Positions 1 to 6,902 of a stretch of DNA of 12,546 bases are shown here, in pieces. The translations under genes and the position numbers were made by a program. Source of the stretch: JACNFS01 sp964582065 (GTDB lineage Bacteria > Chloroflexota > Dehalococcoidia > GIF9 > UBA5629). The DNA lies in contig CAZOQG010000054.1 in assembly GCA_964582065.1 (NCBI GenBank), positions 1 to 12,546 on the forward strand, in the 5' to 3' direction. Within the stretch, counting starts at the first letter, position 1. Each line of letters opens with the position of its first letter. The notes beneath the pieces are model-generated. The model was given only the letters and a program-made list of their open reading frames with translations. It did not search any database and had not been told where the DNA came from.

Positions 1-1881
1 AGAAAGGTCTATATACTGTCCTTCACCTGTCTCGAGGCGATAATCAAGGGCTGCAAGTATAGCAGAGGCTGAGGTCACTGCGCTCAATAAATCGATTTCT
101 CCTGCCATGAAAGCGGGCTCAGCATTTGGAGTCCCAGTAATGTAAGATATCCCACCCCAAGCACCAAAATTTGGTGCGTAACCGGAATATTCTCGCTCGG
201 GACCACTGTTACCGCGAGCGGAAGACGACAGATAAATAATGTCTGGCTTTACTTTCTTTAATGCTTCATAGCCTAGTCCTAATCTATCTATAATTCCAGG
301 GCGCATGTTTTGCGCTACTATGTCGCTTATGCTAACTAATTTCTTAGCTAACTCAATTGCTTTTGGCTGGCTTAAATTAAGCCTGATGCTCAGCTTACCA
401 AGGTTTATATCGTTAAAAACAGGAGACTCGTCCGTGCCTTCAAAGTTCTGACCGGTAGTAAATGACAGTAGTCTAGTGAAGTCAATATGTTTCAGGCTCT
501 CAACTTTGATAACCTCAGCGCCTAAGAATGCCAGAAGCTCTGTACAATGAGATCCTGCCCATGCCCAAGAGAAGTCAGCTATCCTTATCCCTTGCAGGGG
601 ACCTCTTCTTTCGTCATTTGTTTCTCCAGAGGACTGCATGGTTACTTCTGTTGGTGCCAAATCTTGTGCGTCTGAATTTGGCAGTCTGGAGAAGACTTCT
701 TGAGTATGCTGACCCAGCAGTGGCGCTGGGCGCTCTATTGTGGATGGTGTGACCGAGAAACGATAGGGTGTGGCAGGGTATTTCAAGGTGCCGGATACAG
801 GATGAGTAACTTCTGTGAAAAACTGTCTGGCGGTGGATTGGGCCGAGTTCACTATGTCTTCAGCCGTCGTGACTGGAGAAATAGGGCAACCTAATATTTG
901 TCCCTCGTGATAGATTTCTTCCTTAGTGTGGTTCATCATCCAGACAGAAATCTCCTGGTCTATTCTCTTCCAGTGCTGGCCACGAAAGTCCACGTCCATG
1001 TACCTCTCATCCCTCTCCCACTCTGAGTTTGTTACTAACTTGGCAAGAGCTCTCCACTCAGGAGACTGAGTGACCATCATAACGACATATCCATCCTTAC
1101 ACTGATAGACGCCTCCGGAAACCCTACTGTCATGGTATCTACTCTGGACAGCCCCCTCGTTAGGATAACGGGCCATTTGCACCCTGCACAGGGCTAGAAT
1201 AGCTTCTTGCTTTGAGATGTCGACTTGCTGTCCTACCCCTGTCAGTCGCTGATTATATAGGGCGGCGAGAGTACCTACAGCACTTGTTAGCCCACAGGCA
1301 CATTCGCTAAAGAATCCACCGGGCTTGATTGGTGGTTGAACCAGGTCCTGTGGTATGGCGGGGCTAAGGTAGCCCAATCCTCCACTATTACAGATGTTAA
1401 TTGGATAGGCTTTGTAATTGGAGTAAGCACCTGTCTGGCCAAAAGGCGTGATAGAAGTCATGATCAACCTTGGATTAAGCTTTCTCAAGTTTTGGTAAGT
1501 CAATCTTAGTGGCTCTAGTGTTTGCGGAGGATTATCCTCTATCAGGATATCAGCCCACCTAACCAATTCCATAAACCGTTCGCGCTCTGCTGGGCTTTCG
1601 ATGTCGAGAGTAATCCCCAGTTTGTTAGTATTAAGATACAAGAAAAGGAGACTCCGTTCGGGATGAAGAGCGTTGCGCACAAAAGGGCCCCTATGTCTTG
1701 CCTCATCACCAAGCCTCGGCTTCTCTACTTTGATTACCTCGGCTCCAAGGTCAGCCAATAACTTGGCACAATAAGGCCCCGCAACTAGTTGAGCCCATTC
1801 CAGCACCTTTATCCCATCAAGAGCCTTTCGGTTGGCACCGGATGCAGCTTTTCTCGGACTATGTTGAGGATGCGTGTTCAT
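1..1881 (-). CDS. Tandem-domain CaiB/BaiF (class III) CoA-transferase, C-terminus cut by window edge
   Basis: Probably moves CoA between carboxylic acids and acyl-CoA thioesters in the cytoplasm; the substrate cannot be read from sequence. My translation stays open from the ATG at 1881 to base 1, 627 codons, with no stop or frameshift. Two family III modules follow each other. Module 1 spans about residues 21-400 (LDGIKVLEWAQLVAGPYCAKL, then LGAEVIKVEKP). Module 2 starts near 428 (LQGIRIADFSWAWAGSH, then LGAEVIKVES). The catalytic-acid region appears in both: GVGQQVDISKQEA with D221 and E226, and GEGQYIDLS with D625 just before the edge. Such double CaiB proteins of roughly 800 residues are known, so about 150-200 residues are probably missing. 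The start is uncertain: an AGAGGAAGAG purine run lies 14 bases before the ATG, and a TTG two codons upstream (1887) is better spaced. The gene is separated from its upstream neighbour by 235 bases, so it probably has its own promoter. Family assignment is firm. Confidence 0.9.
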   Translation of the reverse strand, partial: MNTHPQHSPRKAASGANRKALDGIKVLEWAQLVAGPYCAKLLADLGAEVIKVEKPRLGDEARHRGPFVRNALHPERSLLFLYLNTNKLGITLDIESPAERERFMELVRWADILIEDNPPQTLEPLRLTYQNLRKLNPRLIMTSITPFGQTGAYSNYKAYPINICNSGGLGYLSPAIPQDLVQPPIKPGGFFSECACGLTSAVGTLAALYNQRLTGVGQQVDISKQEAILALCRVQMARYPNEGAVQSRYHDSRVSGGVYQCKDGYVVMMVTQSPEWRALAKLVTNSEWERDERYMDVDFRGQHWKRIDQEISVWMMNHTKEEIYHEGQILGCPISPVTTAEDIVNSAQSTARQFFTEVTHPVSGTLKYPATPYRFSVTPSTIERPAPLLGQHTQEVFSRLPNSDAQDLAPTEVTMQSSGETNDERRGPLQGIRIADFSWAWAGSHCTELLAFLGAEVIKVESLKHIDFTRLLSFTTGQNFEGTDESPVFNDINLGKLSIRLNLSQPKAIELAKKLVSISDIVAQNMRPGIIDRLGLGYEALKKVKPDIIYLSSSARGNSGPEREYSGYAPNFGAWGGISYITGTPNAEPAFMAGEIDLLSAVTSASAILAALDYRLETGEGQYIDLS

Positions 1882-2116
1882 TTCCAATGTTGTGACTCTT
1901 CCTCTTTATAACCTGACTTGCACAAAAAAAAAATAGAGTACATGGCTTTTGAATCTCCAACATCCTAATCAAGGATATTCTCGGGCTGCTTCCATAGCTG
2001 GGCTGAGGCGGGAATAAATACATTAGAGCCTTAACGAATCAGGTTGACAAGCTCCCTTCAAGTAGCGCATGGTAGCACGGGAGGATGTGTCTTTCAACAT
2101 TTCGTTGTGGCAGTGT
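1882..2116. other. Intergenic region, no gene seen
   Basis: A 235-base gap between the HoxU-like gene and the CoA-transferase gene. It holds a run of ten A on the plus strand (1924-1933; ten T in the direction of transcription) and a small 5-bp stem with a 5-base loop (1962-1976, ATCCT/AGGAT). The stem lies about 30 bases from the T run, so the two do not make a standard terminator. The promoter of the CoA-transferase gene should lie here, but I see no convincing -35/-10 pair. No tRNA or riboswitch is recognisable. Confidence 0.5.
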
Positions 2117-2800
2117 TCATACTCGATGAGCCACCATAGCTTTGCCTTCTTCGACGGACACACCTGGTTTGGCTACCAAGGCGCCGACAGGACAAACAGC
2201 GACACAAGCCAGACACGAATTGCATTCCACCTCAGCCAAAGGCATGCCGGCCAAGGTAGTAACGATAGTATCAATGCCTCTGAAAGCAAAATCAAGAATT
2301 CCAGTGCCTTGTTCATGACATACCCAAACGCATTTGCCACACATGACACACTTATTGGGATCATAGGTGAATAAAGGATGGCTCGAATCCACAGGCAGTT
2401 CTCGAGGTATGGGCCTAAACCGCTTGAGCCTTAGTTTCAAACCGAGGCGCGAAGCAATATTCTGCAGTTCGCAGTTTCGGTTTTTGGCACAGTTGCGGCA
2501 GTCGAGGTGATGGTGACTGAGGAGAAGCTCAAAAGCGGTGTTCCTGAGCCTCTGAACTCTGGGGGTGTTGAGACGTACTACCATACTGTCACTGACTGTT
2601 TCGGTGCAGGCAGTAACCGGAGCATTCCTACCATCAATCTCCACGAAACAAAGGCGGCATGAAGCGAAAGGCGGATCAACTTCTCTCACAGCACATAAAT
2701 TGGGGATGTAGAACCCATTATCTAAAGCTGCCCAGAGCAGGTTGGCTCCTTGTTCAGCTTTGACTTCAACACCATCGATAGTTAGAGTAATCAGCTTCAT
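2117..2800 (-). CDS. NuoG/HoxU-like iron-sulfur subunit (2Fe-2S plus three 4Fe-4S sites)
   Basis: An electron-transfer subunit of 227 residues that carries electrons between a flavin/NAD module and a partner enzyme such as a hydrogenase or formate dehydrogenase. The N-terminal plant-type 2Fe-2S domain has C36, C48, C51 and C65. Next comes the NuoG-type His-Cys3 site (HHHLDCRNCAKNRNC; His 96-98 with C101, C104, C110). Two classic 4Fe-4S motifs follow: C151, C154, C157, C161 and C193, C196, C199, C203. All ligands are intact. The length matches HoxU (about 230 residues) and the N-terminal part of NuoG; no molybdopterin or catalytic domain follows. The ATG at 2800 has AAGAGGA about 13 bases upstream, and the gene starts inside the end of the DUF123 gene (35-base overlap). 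HoxYH lies about 8 kb away, so it may serve that hydrogenase or another dehydrogenase. Domain content is certain; the partner is inferred. Confidence 0.9.
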   Translation of the reverse strand: MKLITLTIDGVEVKAEQGANLLWAALDNGFYIPNLCAVREVDPPFASCRLCFVEIDGRNAPVTACTETVSDSMVVRLNTPRVQRLRNTAFELLLSHHHLDCRNCAKNRNCELQNIASRLGLKLRLKRFRPIPRELPVDSSHPLFTYDPNKCVMCGKCVWVCHEQGTGILDFAFRGIDTIVTTLAGMPLAEVECNSCLACVAVCPVGALVAKPGVSVEEGKAMVAHRV

Positions 2801-3287
2801 TTCTGTCTGACAATCCTCTTGCTTCCTTGAAAGACTCTCGAGGCAAAACTACTTCGGCGATTGCCTTCCTGATGCCCGACTCTAGGTGGTGGCGATCATT
2901 GGCAAAATACAAGTGGCTCTTGCACCGGCAATCGCTACAGCCAAAGCCAGAGACACAAGAAAATTCGTTGATCAGGGTTCGAGACAGAAGACACTCAAGC
3001 CTGCGTTCGGTTTCACAAAGGATTACTTGCAAAACCTTAGCTTCACTAAGAAGATAATCGATGTGCCAGTTCGGTTTCTTGTTTTCCTTCAAATGGCGGT
3101 TCATCCTTGATTTGAACCCGCCTAGAGCTGATCCAAAGTAAGCGTAGAAGCCTCCGAGGAATGGAACTACACCGAGGCTACCTACATGGATATTCTTCTT
3201 AGCATCGAGTTGGACGATCAAAACGTAACCGCCTTTTGCTGTGCCAAATCTTTGATCATCCAGACGAACCTTTGGATGAATGGCCAT
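2766..3287 (-). CDS. DUF123 / GIY-YIG-related protein
   Basis: A cytoplasmic protein of 173 residues from the ATG at 3287. It shows the DUF123 signature: GGYVLIVQL near residue 19, an IHVGSLG turn near 33, GGFYAYFGSALGG near 45-57, RHLKENKKPNWHIDYLL at 64-80, a conserved Glu in the CETERRLE segment, and GFGCSDCRCKSHLYF at 114-128. DUF123 is regarded as a relative of GIY-YIG nucleases; its biological role is not established and I cannot say what it cuts or binds. A TTG three codons upstream (3296) is an alternative start; neither has a strong Shine-Dalgarno. About 45 residues after the signature are lower in similarity, and the last 11 codons overlap the next gene by 35 bases. It sits 44 bases after the ferredoxin gene. 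Confidence 0.85.
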   Translation of the reverse strand: MAIHPKVRLDDQRFGTAKGGYVLIVQLDAKKNIHVGSLGVVPFLGGFYAYFGSALGGFKSRMNRHLKENKKPNWHIDYLLSEAKVLQVILCETERRLECLLSRTLINEFSCVSGFGCSDCRCKSHLYFANDRHHLESGIRKAIAEVVLPRESFKEARGLSDRNEADYSNYRWC

Positions 3288-3331
3288 CTCTTTCAATTAG
3301 GCCGTGTAACTCACATGAAGCCATTTCTTTG

Positions 3332-3610
3332 TTAATTCTTGGGACCGGTAGGACTTAACCTGCTGATTCTTGCCAGGATATCGTCTGTCTGTTTCCTCAT
3401 GCTTTGTATCTCCCCCCTTAGAGCCTGAGGTGAGATAGCAATTCCTTCCTTAATGGCTCCCTGGGGGCAAATTTGCAGACACAGACCGCAGGAATTACAT
3501 TTGTTCGGGTCTATTTGCGCCTGTCCCCAGAAGAGGTGAATTGCTCCTTGTGGGCAGTTCTGGACGCAAAGTCCGCAACCCAAACATAGTTCCCTTCTCA
3601 CTTTCAGCAT
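3332..3610 (-). CDS. Small 2x[4Fe-4S] ferredoxin-type protein
   Basis: A 92-residue electron carrier with two bacterial ferredoxin motifs: C9, C12, C15, C19 (CLGCGLCVQNCP) and C38, C41, C44, C48 (CNSCGLCLQICP). Both are complete and each is followed by the usual QGAI. The first 55 residues are the ferredoxin fold. The remaining 37 have no cysteine and look helical (a charged SMRKQTDDILARISRL segment), which is longer than a classic clostridial ferredoxin of about 55 residues and may be a docking tail. The ATG at 3610 is preceded by a weak GGTGG four bases upstream. It heads the short group ferredoxin, DUF123, HoxU-like subunit, which suggests it shares an electron path with the latter. No transmembrane segment is seen, so it is presumably soluble. 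Confidence 0.9.
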   Translation of the reverse strand: MLKVRRELCLGCGLCVQNCPQGAIHLFWGQAQIDPNKCNSCGLCLQICPQGAIKEGIAISPQALRGEIQSMRKQTDDILARISRLSPTGPKN

Positions 3611-3765
3611 AATACCACCGACAAACTATTTAGAGAGTGTTTATTTGTCACCATGGGCTTCAGCGAAGGATCTGTGGACTCTTTGCTCCGCTCAGAACGA
3701 CAGGTAGGATTGCCAAACAATCTCAAATCTATTTATGTGTTTGCCTGCTCCATAAAATTTTCGCA
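3611..3765. other. Intergenic region before the ferredoxin gene
   Basis: A 155-base gap that probably ends the long upstream operon and starts the ferredoxin group. It contains the decayed inverted-repeat element listed separately. The stretch nearest the ferredoxin start is AT-rich and has a GTGACA with a poorly matching -10 (TAGTTT) 17 bases on. I do not count this as a supported promoter. Confidence 0.4.
3658..3704. repeat. Decayed copy of an intergenic inverted-repeat element
   Basis: The segment contains CTTTGCTCCGCTCAGAACGA on the plus strand, preceded by AGCGAAGGATCT. The two arms pair imperfectly (about 8 of 12 positions, some of the rest G-T) around a very short loop. The pattern resembles the widespread intergenic palindrome of the kind TTCTGAGCGGAGCGAAGAATC that I recall from many bacterial genomes. 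That resemblance is from memory and was not searched. It lies wholly between genes, as such elements do. No second copy is evident in this window. Confidence 0.5.
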
Positions 3766-4530
3766 TCAAAGCTTAGGCCTACGCCGCAGTGTCTCTTCTA
3801 AACTCAATGGCATAACCTCGTGCCTCGGCGCCTCGTACACTGTGACTACATTCTTGAAGTTGGCAAACCTTTGCTGTATGAGAGCGAGCTCCTCAGGTGG
3901 TAGGGGGTCTACGCTGCAGGGGCGAAGAGGCGTATTGATTTGCACCTCATCTGGCGAAATATCAGCAGCTACCATTGCCATTGCTGAAGCATAATCCCTG
4001 TTGGCTCCCATGAACATCATCTGAAGAGCTAGCTTGCCTTTGTACTCATCCCTGAAATTCTTGAGGCCCTCTACTATATCCATGAAATGCAAGCCAGAAA
4101 CCGGTCTATTGATTAGGGTGAATAGCTCCTCATTTGGCGCATCCAATTTCGCTACTACAATATCGGCCTTAGACAGCTCGCGGCGCACATCCTCACTGGG
4201 CATTAGAGAAGAATTGGTCAACACCGCTATCGGGAGTTGCACGATCGACCTGACTATTTCTATAGCCCGCCCCAGGTTGCTAGCCAAAGTTGGCTCTCCC
4301 GTACCAGAGAAGGTAACATAGTCAGCCTCTATCTTTAGGGCTGAATCAAGCTCCCTGGTTAGCTCGGCCAGACCAACAAACTCCCTCCGCTCACTCAGAA
4401 GGTGGACGGTTCTTCCTAGCTGGCAATAAATGCAATTAAAAGAGCAGGTCTTTTCTTTGACCGACAAAAGGTCTATGCCCAGCGACCTGCCTAACCGCCA
4501 AGAAGCAACGGGCCCATAAATGATTGACAT
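3766..4530 (-). CDS. Radical SAM protein, COG0731 type
   Basis: A 254-residue iron-sulfur enzyme that should cleave S-adenosylmethionine to a 5'-deoxyadenosyl radical; its substrate is unknown. The radical SAM cluster motif is CSFNCIYC with C29, C33 and C36. The glycine-rich SAM-binding segment is SGTGEPTL at 75-82, followed by the usual LTNSSL strand near 104-109. The N-terminus GPVASWRLGRSLGIDLL is characteristic of the COG0731 family, which is related to the wybutosine tRNA-modification enzyme TYW1. TYW1 itself has further domains that are absent here, so I do not assign tRNA modification. No extra C-terminal iron-sulfur (SPASM) cysteines are seen. The ATG at 4530 begins two bases after the VOC stop, so the two are translationally linked. 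The long gap downstream suggests it ends its operon. Confidence 0.88.
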   Translation of the reverse strand: MSIIYGPVASWRLGRSLGIDLLSVKEKTCSFNCIYCQLGRTVHLLSERREFVGLAELTRELDSALKIEADYVTFSGTGEPTLASNLGRAIEIVRSIVQLPIAVLTNSSLMPSEDVRRELSKADIVVAKLDAPNEELFTLINRPVSGLHFMDIVEGLKNFRDEYKGKLALQMMFMGANRDYASAMAMVAADISPDEVQINTPLRPCSVDPLPPEELALIQQRFANFKNVVTVYEAPRHEVMPLSLEETLRRRPKL

Positions 4531-4532
4531 CG

Positions 4533-5030
4533 CTATGCTTGACCCTGATATTCTATCAGCTCTATTAGCACACCGTGGGCAGATTTTGGATGCACAAAGA
4601 TATATGAGCTCACTGGTGTAGTCACTGGTTGTTCAGGAACAAGCTTTACACCTTTCTTCTTCAATTTAGCTACCATCTTCGGTAAATCATTCACCTTGAA
4701 AGCGATATGATTCAGTCCTTCTCCGTGAGTTTGAATAAACCTAGCTACTACTCCTTCGGGGCTTGTTGATTCTACTATCTGAAGTAGAGTGTCTCCTAGC
4801 TTAGCAGCTTTGACATTCATGTGTTCATTGGGCATAGCCCATTCAATATCAAACTTCAAATCAAACAAATCTTCATATAATGCTACCGCCCTTTTCATGT
4901 CCTCTACAGCAATTACTACTTCAAGTAGTTGTGTCTTCTGCTCCTCGGTTTCGCTGCCCGTTCTTGGAATGTCCTGCCCTCTAATCCTCCGTATGAGTTC
5001 CGCGTCTGGCTCCTTCATTTCATAACTCAT
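4533..5030 (-). CDS. VOC-family protein resembling methylmalonyl-CoA epimerase
   Basis: A 165-residue metal-dependent vicinal-oxygen-chelate protein. True methylmalonyl-CoA epimerase interconverts the (R) and (S) forms of methylmalonyl-CoA. The domain covers about residues 34-161, with a 33-residue charged N-terminal extension. Family landmarks are IAVEDMKRAVALYEDLF, HGEGLNHIAFKVNDL and HGVLIELIEY. Likely metal ligands are Q84, H108 and E157. The first ligand, normally a His in the LDHIGIAV strand, aligns with E37 in LLEVVIAV. Glu is a ligand elsewhere in the VOC superfamily, so the site may still bind metal, but the change weakens the epimerase assignment. AAGGAG lies 10 bases before the ATG at 5030. 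The CoA-transferase at the far left also handles acyl-CoA, but no mutase is visible to complete a methylmalonyl pathway. Confidence 0.82.
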   Translation of the reverse strand: MSYEMKEPDAELIRRIRGQDIPRTGSETEEQKTQLLEVVIAVEDMKRAVALYEDLFDLKFDIEWAMPNEHMNVKAAKLGDTLLQIVESTSPEGVVARFIQTHGEGLNHIAFKVNDLPKMVAKLKKKGVKLVPEQPVTTPVSSYIFVHPKSAHGVLIELIEYQGQA

Positions 5031-5122
5031 TTGCTGGATTCTCCTTTCCTATTAGAGTTTCTGCCCTCTCTTACGGGTTACGCCTCAAGCTGGGCGACCC
5101 TTGATGGCCTGGCCGTCAAAGC

Positions 5123-5773
5123 TCACGACTTCGGTTTCTTCCTCAGGAAAATCTCCAGGCTGGTGATGTTTCCTATTCCCTTCAAGCTAGATACCATGGC
5201 CACGAGGGTATTGGTGATGATGTTCTTTGGGAAGGCGGTTAGCGATATCGGGTTGTTATTTACGTAGATTGAGATACGCTCCCTTTGAGGCTTTATGAAG
5301 CCATTCTCCAGAAGGTCAGCCAGGCCTGTGATGTCCTGCAATGAAAACTGTCTGGTCTTGGTTTCAAGTGGTTCATCAGTGGCTATGGCTATCAGTTTCC
5401 TAACGCTGCTAAGGGGTGGGCCAACCTCCTTACGATGAACTTCTATCTTGGGCGTGCCGCTCTGCTTGAATCCTTCTGCCAGGATGATATCATAATCTTC
5501 ACCGAAGAAGCGGACTATCTCATCGAGGCCAACGGTGTGCGTAACAGGTTTGATTAGCACAATCTTGTCTGAGGCAACGATGGCCGTGGCTTCACTCCCA
5601 GCCCGTATATGACGCCAGCTGTCTTTGCCCGGTTTGTCGACATCCACTTCAAGTGGTGCATGCTTGACTGTACCTACTCGGTAATCTCGCGACTTTAGCT
5701 CCGAAATTAACTTTTCTATTAGTGTAGTCTTACCTGATTTAGATTTGCCTACAATTGCAACTACGGGAGGCAT
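5123..5773 (-). CDS. mobB: Molybdopterin-guanine dinucleotide biosynthesis protein MobB with C-terminal extension
   Basis: A GTP-binding protein of 216 residues that assists MobA in attaching GMP to molybdopterin, giving the guanine-dinucleotide cofactor of many Mo or W enzymes. It has a P-loop GKSKSGKTT at 9-17, VKHAP at 36-40, DSWRHIRAGS at 51-60 and ILAEGFKQSGTPKIE at 97-111, all typical of MobB. Residues beyond about 160 form an extra segment with a FPKNIITNTLVAMVSSLKG pattern. The extension is absent from short MobB proteins of about 170 residues; I recall similar tails in anaerobes but know no function. The ATG at 5773 overlaps the end of the methyltransferase gene by 13 bases, with GGGAG about 10 bases upstream. 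No molybdoenzyme or mobA is in the window. Confidence 0.9.
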   Translation of the reverse strand: MPPVVAIVGKSKSGKTTLIEKLISELKSRDYRVGTVKHAPLEVDVDKPGKDSWRHIRAGSEATAIVASDKIVLIKPVTHTVGLDEIVRFFGEDYDIILAEGFKQSGTPKIEVHRKEVGPPLSSVRKLIAIATDEPLETKTRQFSLQDITGLADLLENGFIKPQRERISIYVNNNPISLTAFPKNIITNTLVAMVSSLKGIGNITSLEIFLRKKPKS

Positions 5774-6459
5774 TTTCCATCTGCTCCCTTTTCAATGTTG
5801 CTTCTTTGCTTAGCCTTACCGGCTACAATTACAGTGAACCCGGCATCAGAAAAAAACCCCTCCTGTGGGAACTCTATGTGGTCTACCTTATCAGGCCTCT
5901 GAAACAGTGTTGAAATGACCTTTTCGATTGAAAAACCGGCCTGCACCAGGAGTGTCTCAAGCTCTGCGTAACTGTAGAAGGTAGCATACTTATAGAAACG
6001 GTGTCCCGCCTCCTTCTTCCAATCATAAAGTTCCCCCCAGGGACTTCCTGCTAACACCGAGCCAAGCACCAAGTTACCACCCTTCTTGAGGAGGCGATTA
6101 GCCTCCATCAAAACTTTCAATGGTGAGTCGACAAAACATAGGGTGACAGTGATAAACACTGCACCAAAGACGTGGTTCTTAAAGGGAGCTTTCTCTCCTT
6201 TGCCAAGAAGGGTATTTATGCCTCGACTCTTGGCTATCTTAAGAAGCTCAGGTGATGGGTCTAGGCCAGTCTCTATTCCTACTGCCTGGGCGAAACGACC
6301 GCTACCCGCTCCGATTTCGAGCCAGGCCTTTGGCAGCAGAGGCAAGACTTGACGCAATGCCTGAACTTCGATAGCAAAGACGAGCTTTCCTTTATTTCCG
6401 AACCAGGAATCATATTCTGAGGCCATGGAGTCGAAGGCAGAAATTGCTGATAGTGTCAT
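5761..6459 (-). CDS. Class I SAM-dependent methyltransferase
   Basis: A 232-residue methyltransferase of the Methyltransf_11 (UbiE-like) type; the substrate is unknown. Motif I is LEIGAGSGRF at 47-56. The acidic residue that binds the SAM ribose lies in GLDPSPELL at 65-73. A GKGEKAPF segment at 86-93 matches the usual adenine-side motif, and motif IV-like FITVTLCFVD is near 102-111. I place the start at the ATG at 6459 because its A-T-G-A overlaps the stop of the scaffold gene and GGAAGAAGG sits 9 bases upstream. A longer reading begins at 6549 but would add 30 low-complexity residues inside the scaffold gene. The C-terminal 20 residues are lysine-rich and run into the mobB start. It could modify a protein, a lipid or a small molecule; the neighbours hint at cofactor work without proving it. 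Confidence 0.85.
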   Translation of the reverse strand: MTLSAISAFDSMASEYDSWFGNKGKLVFAIEVQALRQVLPLLPKAWLEIGAGSGRFAQAVGIETGLDPSPELLKIAKSRGINTLLGKGEKAPFKNHVFGAVFITVTLCFVDSPLKVLMEANRLLKKGGNLVLGSVLAGSPWGELYDWKKEAGHRFYKYATFYSYAELETLLVQAGFSIEKVISTLFQRPDKVDHIEFPQEGFFSDAGFTVIVAGKAKQRSNIEKGADGKCLP

Positions 6460-6902
6460 CTCCTGTAGGCCTTCTTCCACGAGTCTCTTTTCACGGCTAG
6501 GTAGTCTCGAATTGCTGCTTGAAGGGCGTTTGATGCCAGGAGGGCACAATGAAGGCTGTCCTCAGGCAGCCCCCCTAGAGCCTCCAGGATTTTGCTTTGC
6601 TCGATAGCCAGGGCTTCGGCGACATTCCTACCCTTAGTCAACTCCGTTGCCATACTGCCGCAGGCAATACTGGTACCGCAGCCATCTGTCCAGAAAGTAG
6701 CATCCGCTACCTTATTGTCCTTTACCTTAAGCCATATCTCCATTGTATCGCTACAAGGGCCAGTTACAGTAGCAAAACCGTCAGCGCCAGGAATGCTGCC
6801 TACATTTCGGGGATTCATAGCATGATCGATAACCGTTTCGGTATATGTCTGCCTCATCTCGACCATTATCTGGTTTTGCAGCTCATCGAATCCCGTGGTC
6901 AC
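6456..6902 (-). CDS. IscU/NifU-type Fe-S cluster assembly scaffold
   Basis: A 148-residue scaffold on which iron-sulfur clusters are built before transfer to target proteins. The three conserved scaffold cysteines are present: C50 in TGPCSDTM (with D52), C75 in TDGCGTSIACGSM, and C119 in EDSLHCALLAS next to H118, matching the IscU ligand set. An extra C81 occurs in the second motif. The start is a GTG at 6902 that overlaps the TGA of mrp (GTGA). AAGGAG at 6911-6916 lies 8 bases upstream, which makes this start convincing even though ATG codons follow at residues 13 and 16. No cysteine desulfurase is in the window, so sulfur must come from elsewhere. Coupling to mrp and to the NifX-like gene supports a joint role in loading metal clusters. 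Confidence 0.92.
   Translation of the reverse strand: MTTGFDELQNQIMVEMRQTYTETVIDHAMNPRNVGSIPGADGFATVTGPCSDTMEIWLKVKDNKVADATFWTDGCGTSIACGSMATELTKGRNVAEALAIEQSKILEALGGLPEDSLHCALLASNALQAAIRDYLAVKRDSWKKAYRR

Noticed and set aside
1522..1761. Short plus-strand frames within the left 1.9 kb, which could suggest a gene-poor or broken region
   Set aside because: The minus strand has one continuous 627-codon CoA-transferase frame through the whole stretch with no frameshift.
1924..1976. T-run plus small stem as a terminator for the HoxU-like gene
   Set aside because: The 5-bp stem is about 30 bases away from the ten-T run, on its upstream side, so they do not form an intrinsic terminator.
3611..3660. 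Promoter GTGACA plus TAGTTT before the ferredoxin gene
   Set aside because: The -10 matches only three of six positions; other spacings are no better.
6460..6549. A 30-residue N-terminal extension of the methyltransferase
   Set aside because: It lies inside the scaffold gene; the ATG at 6459 has the ATGA overlap, a ribosome site and the normal family length.
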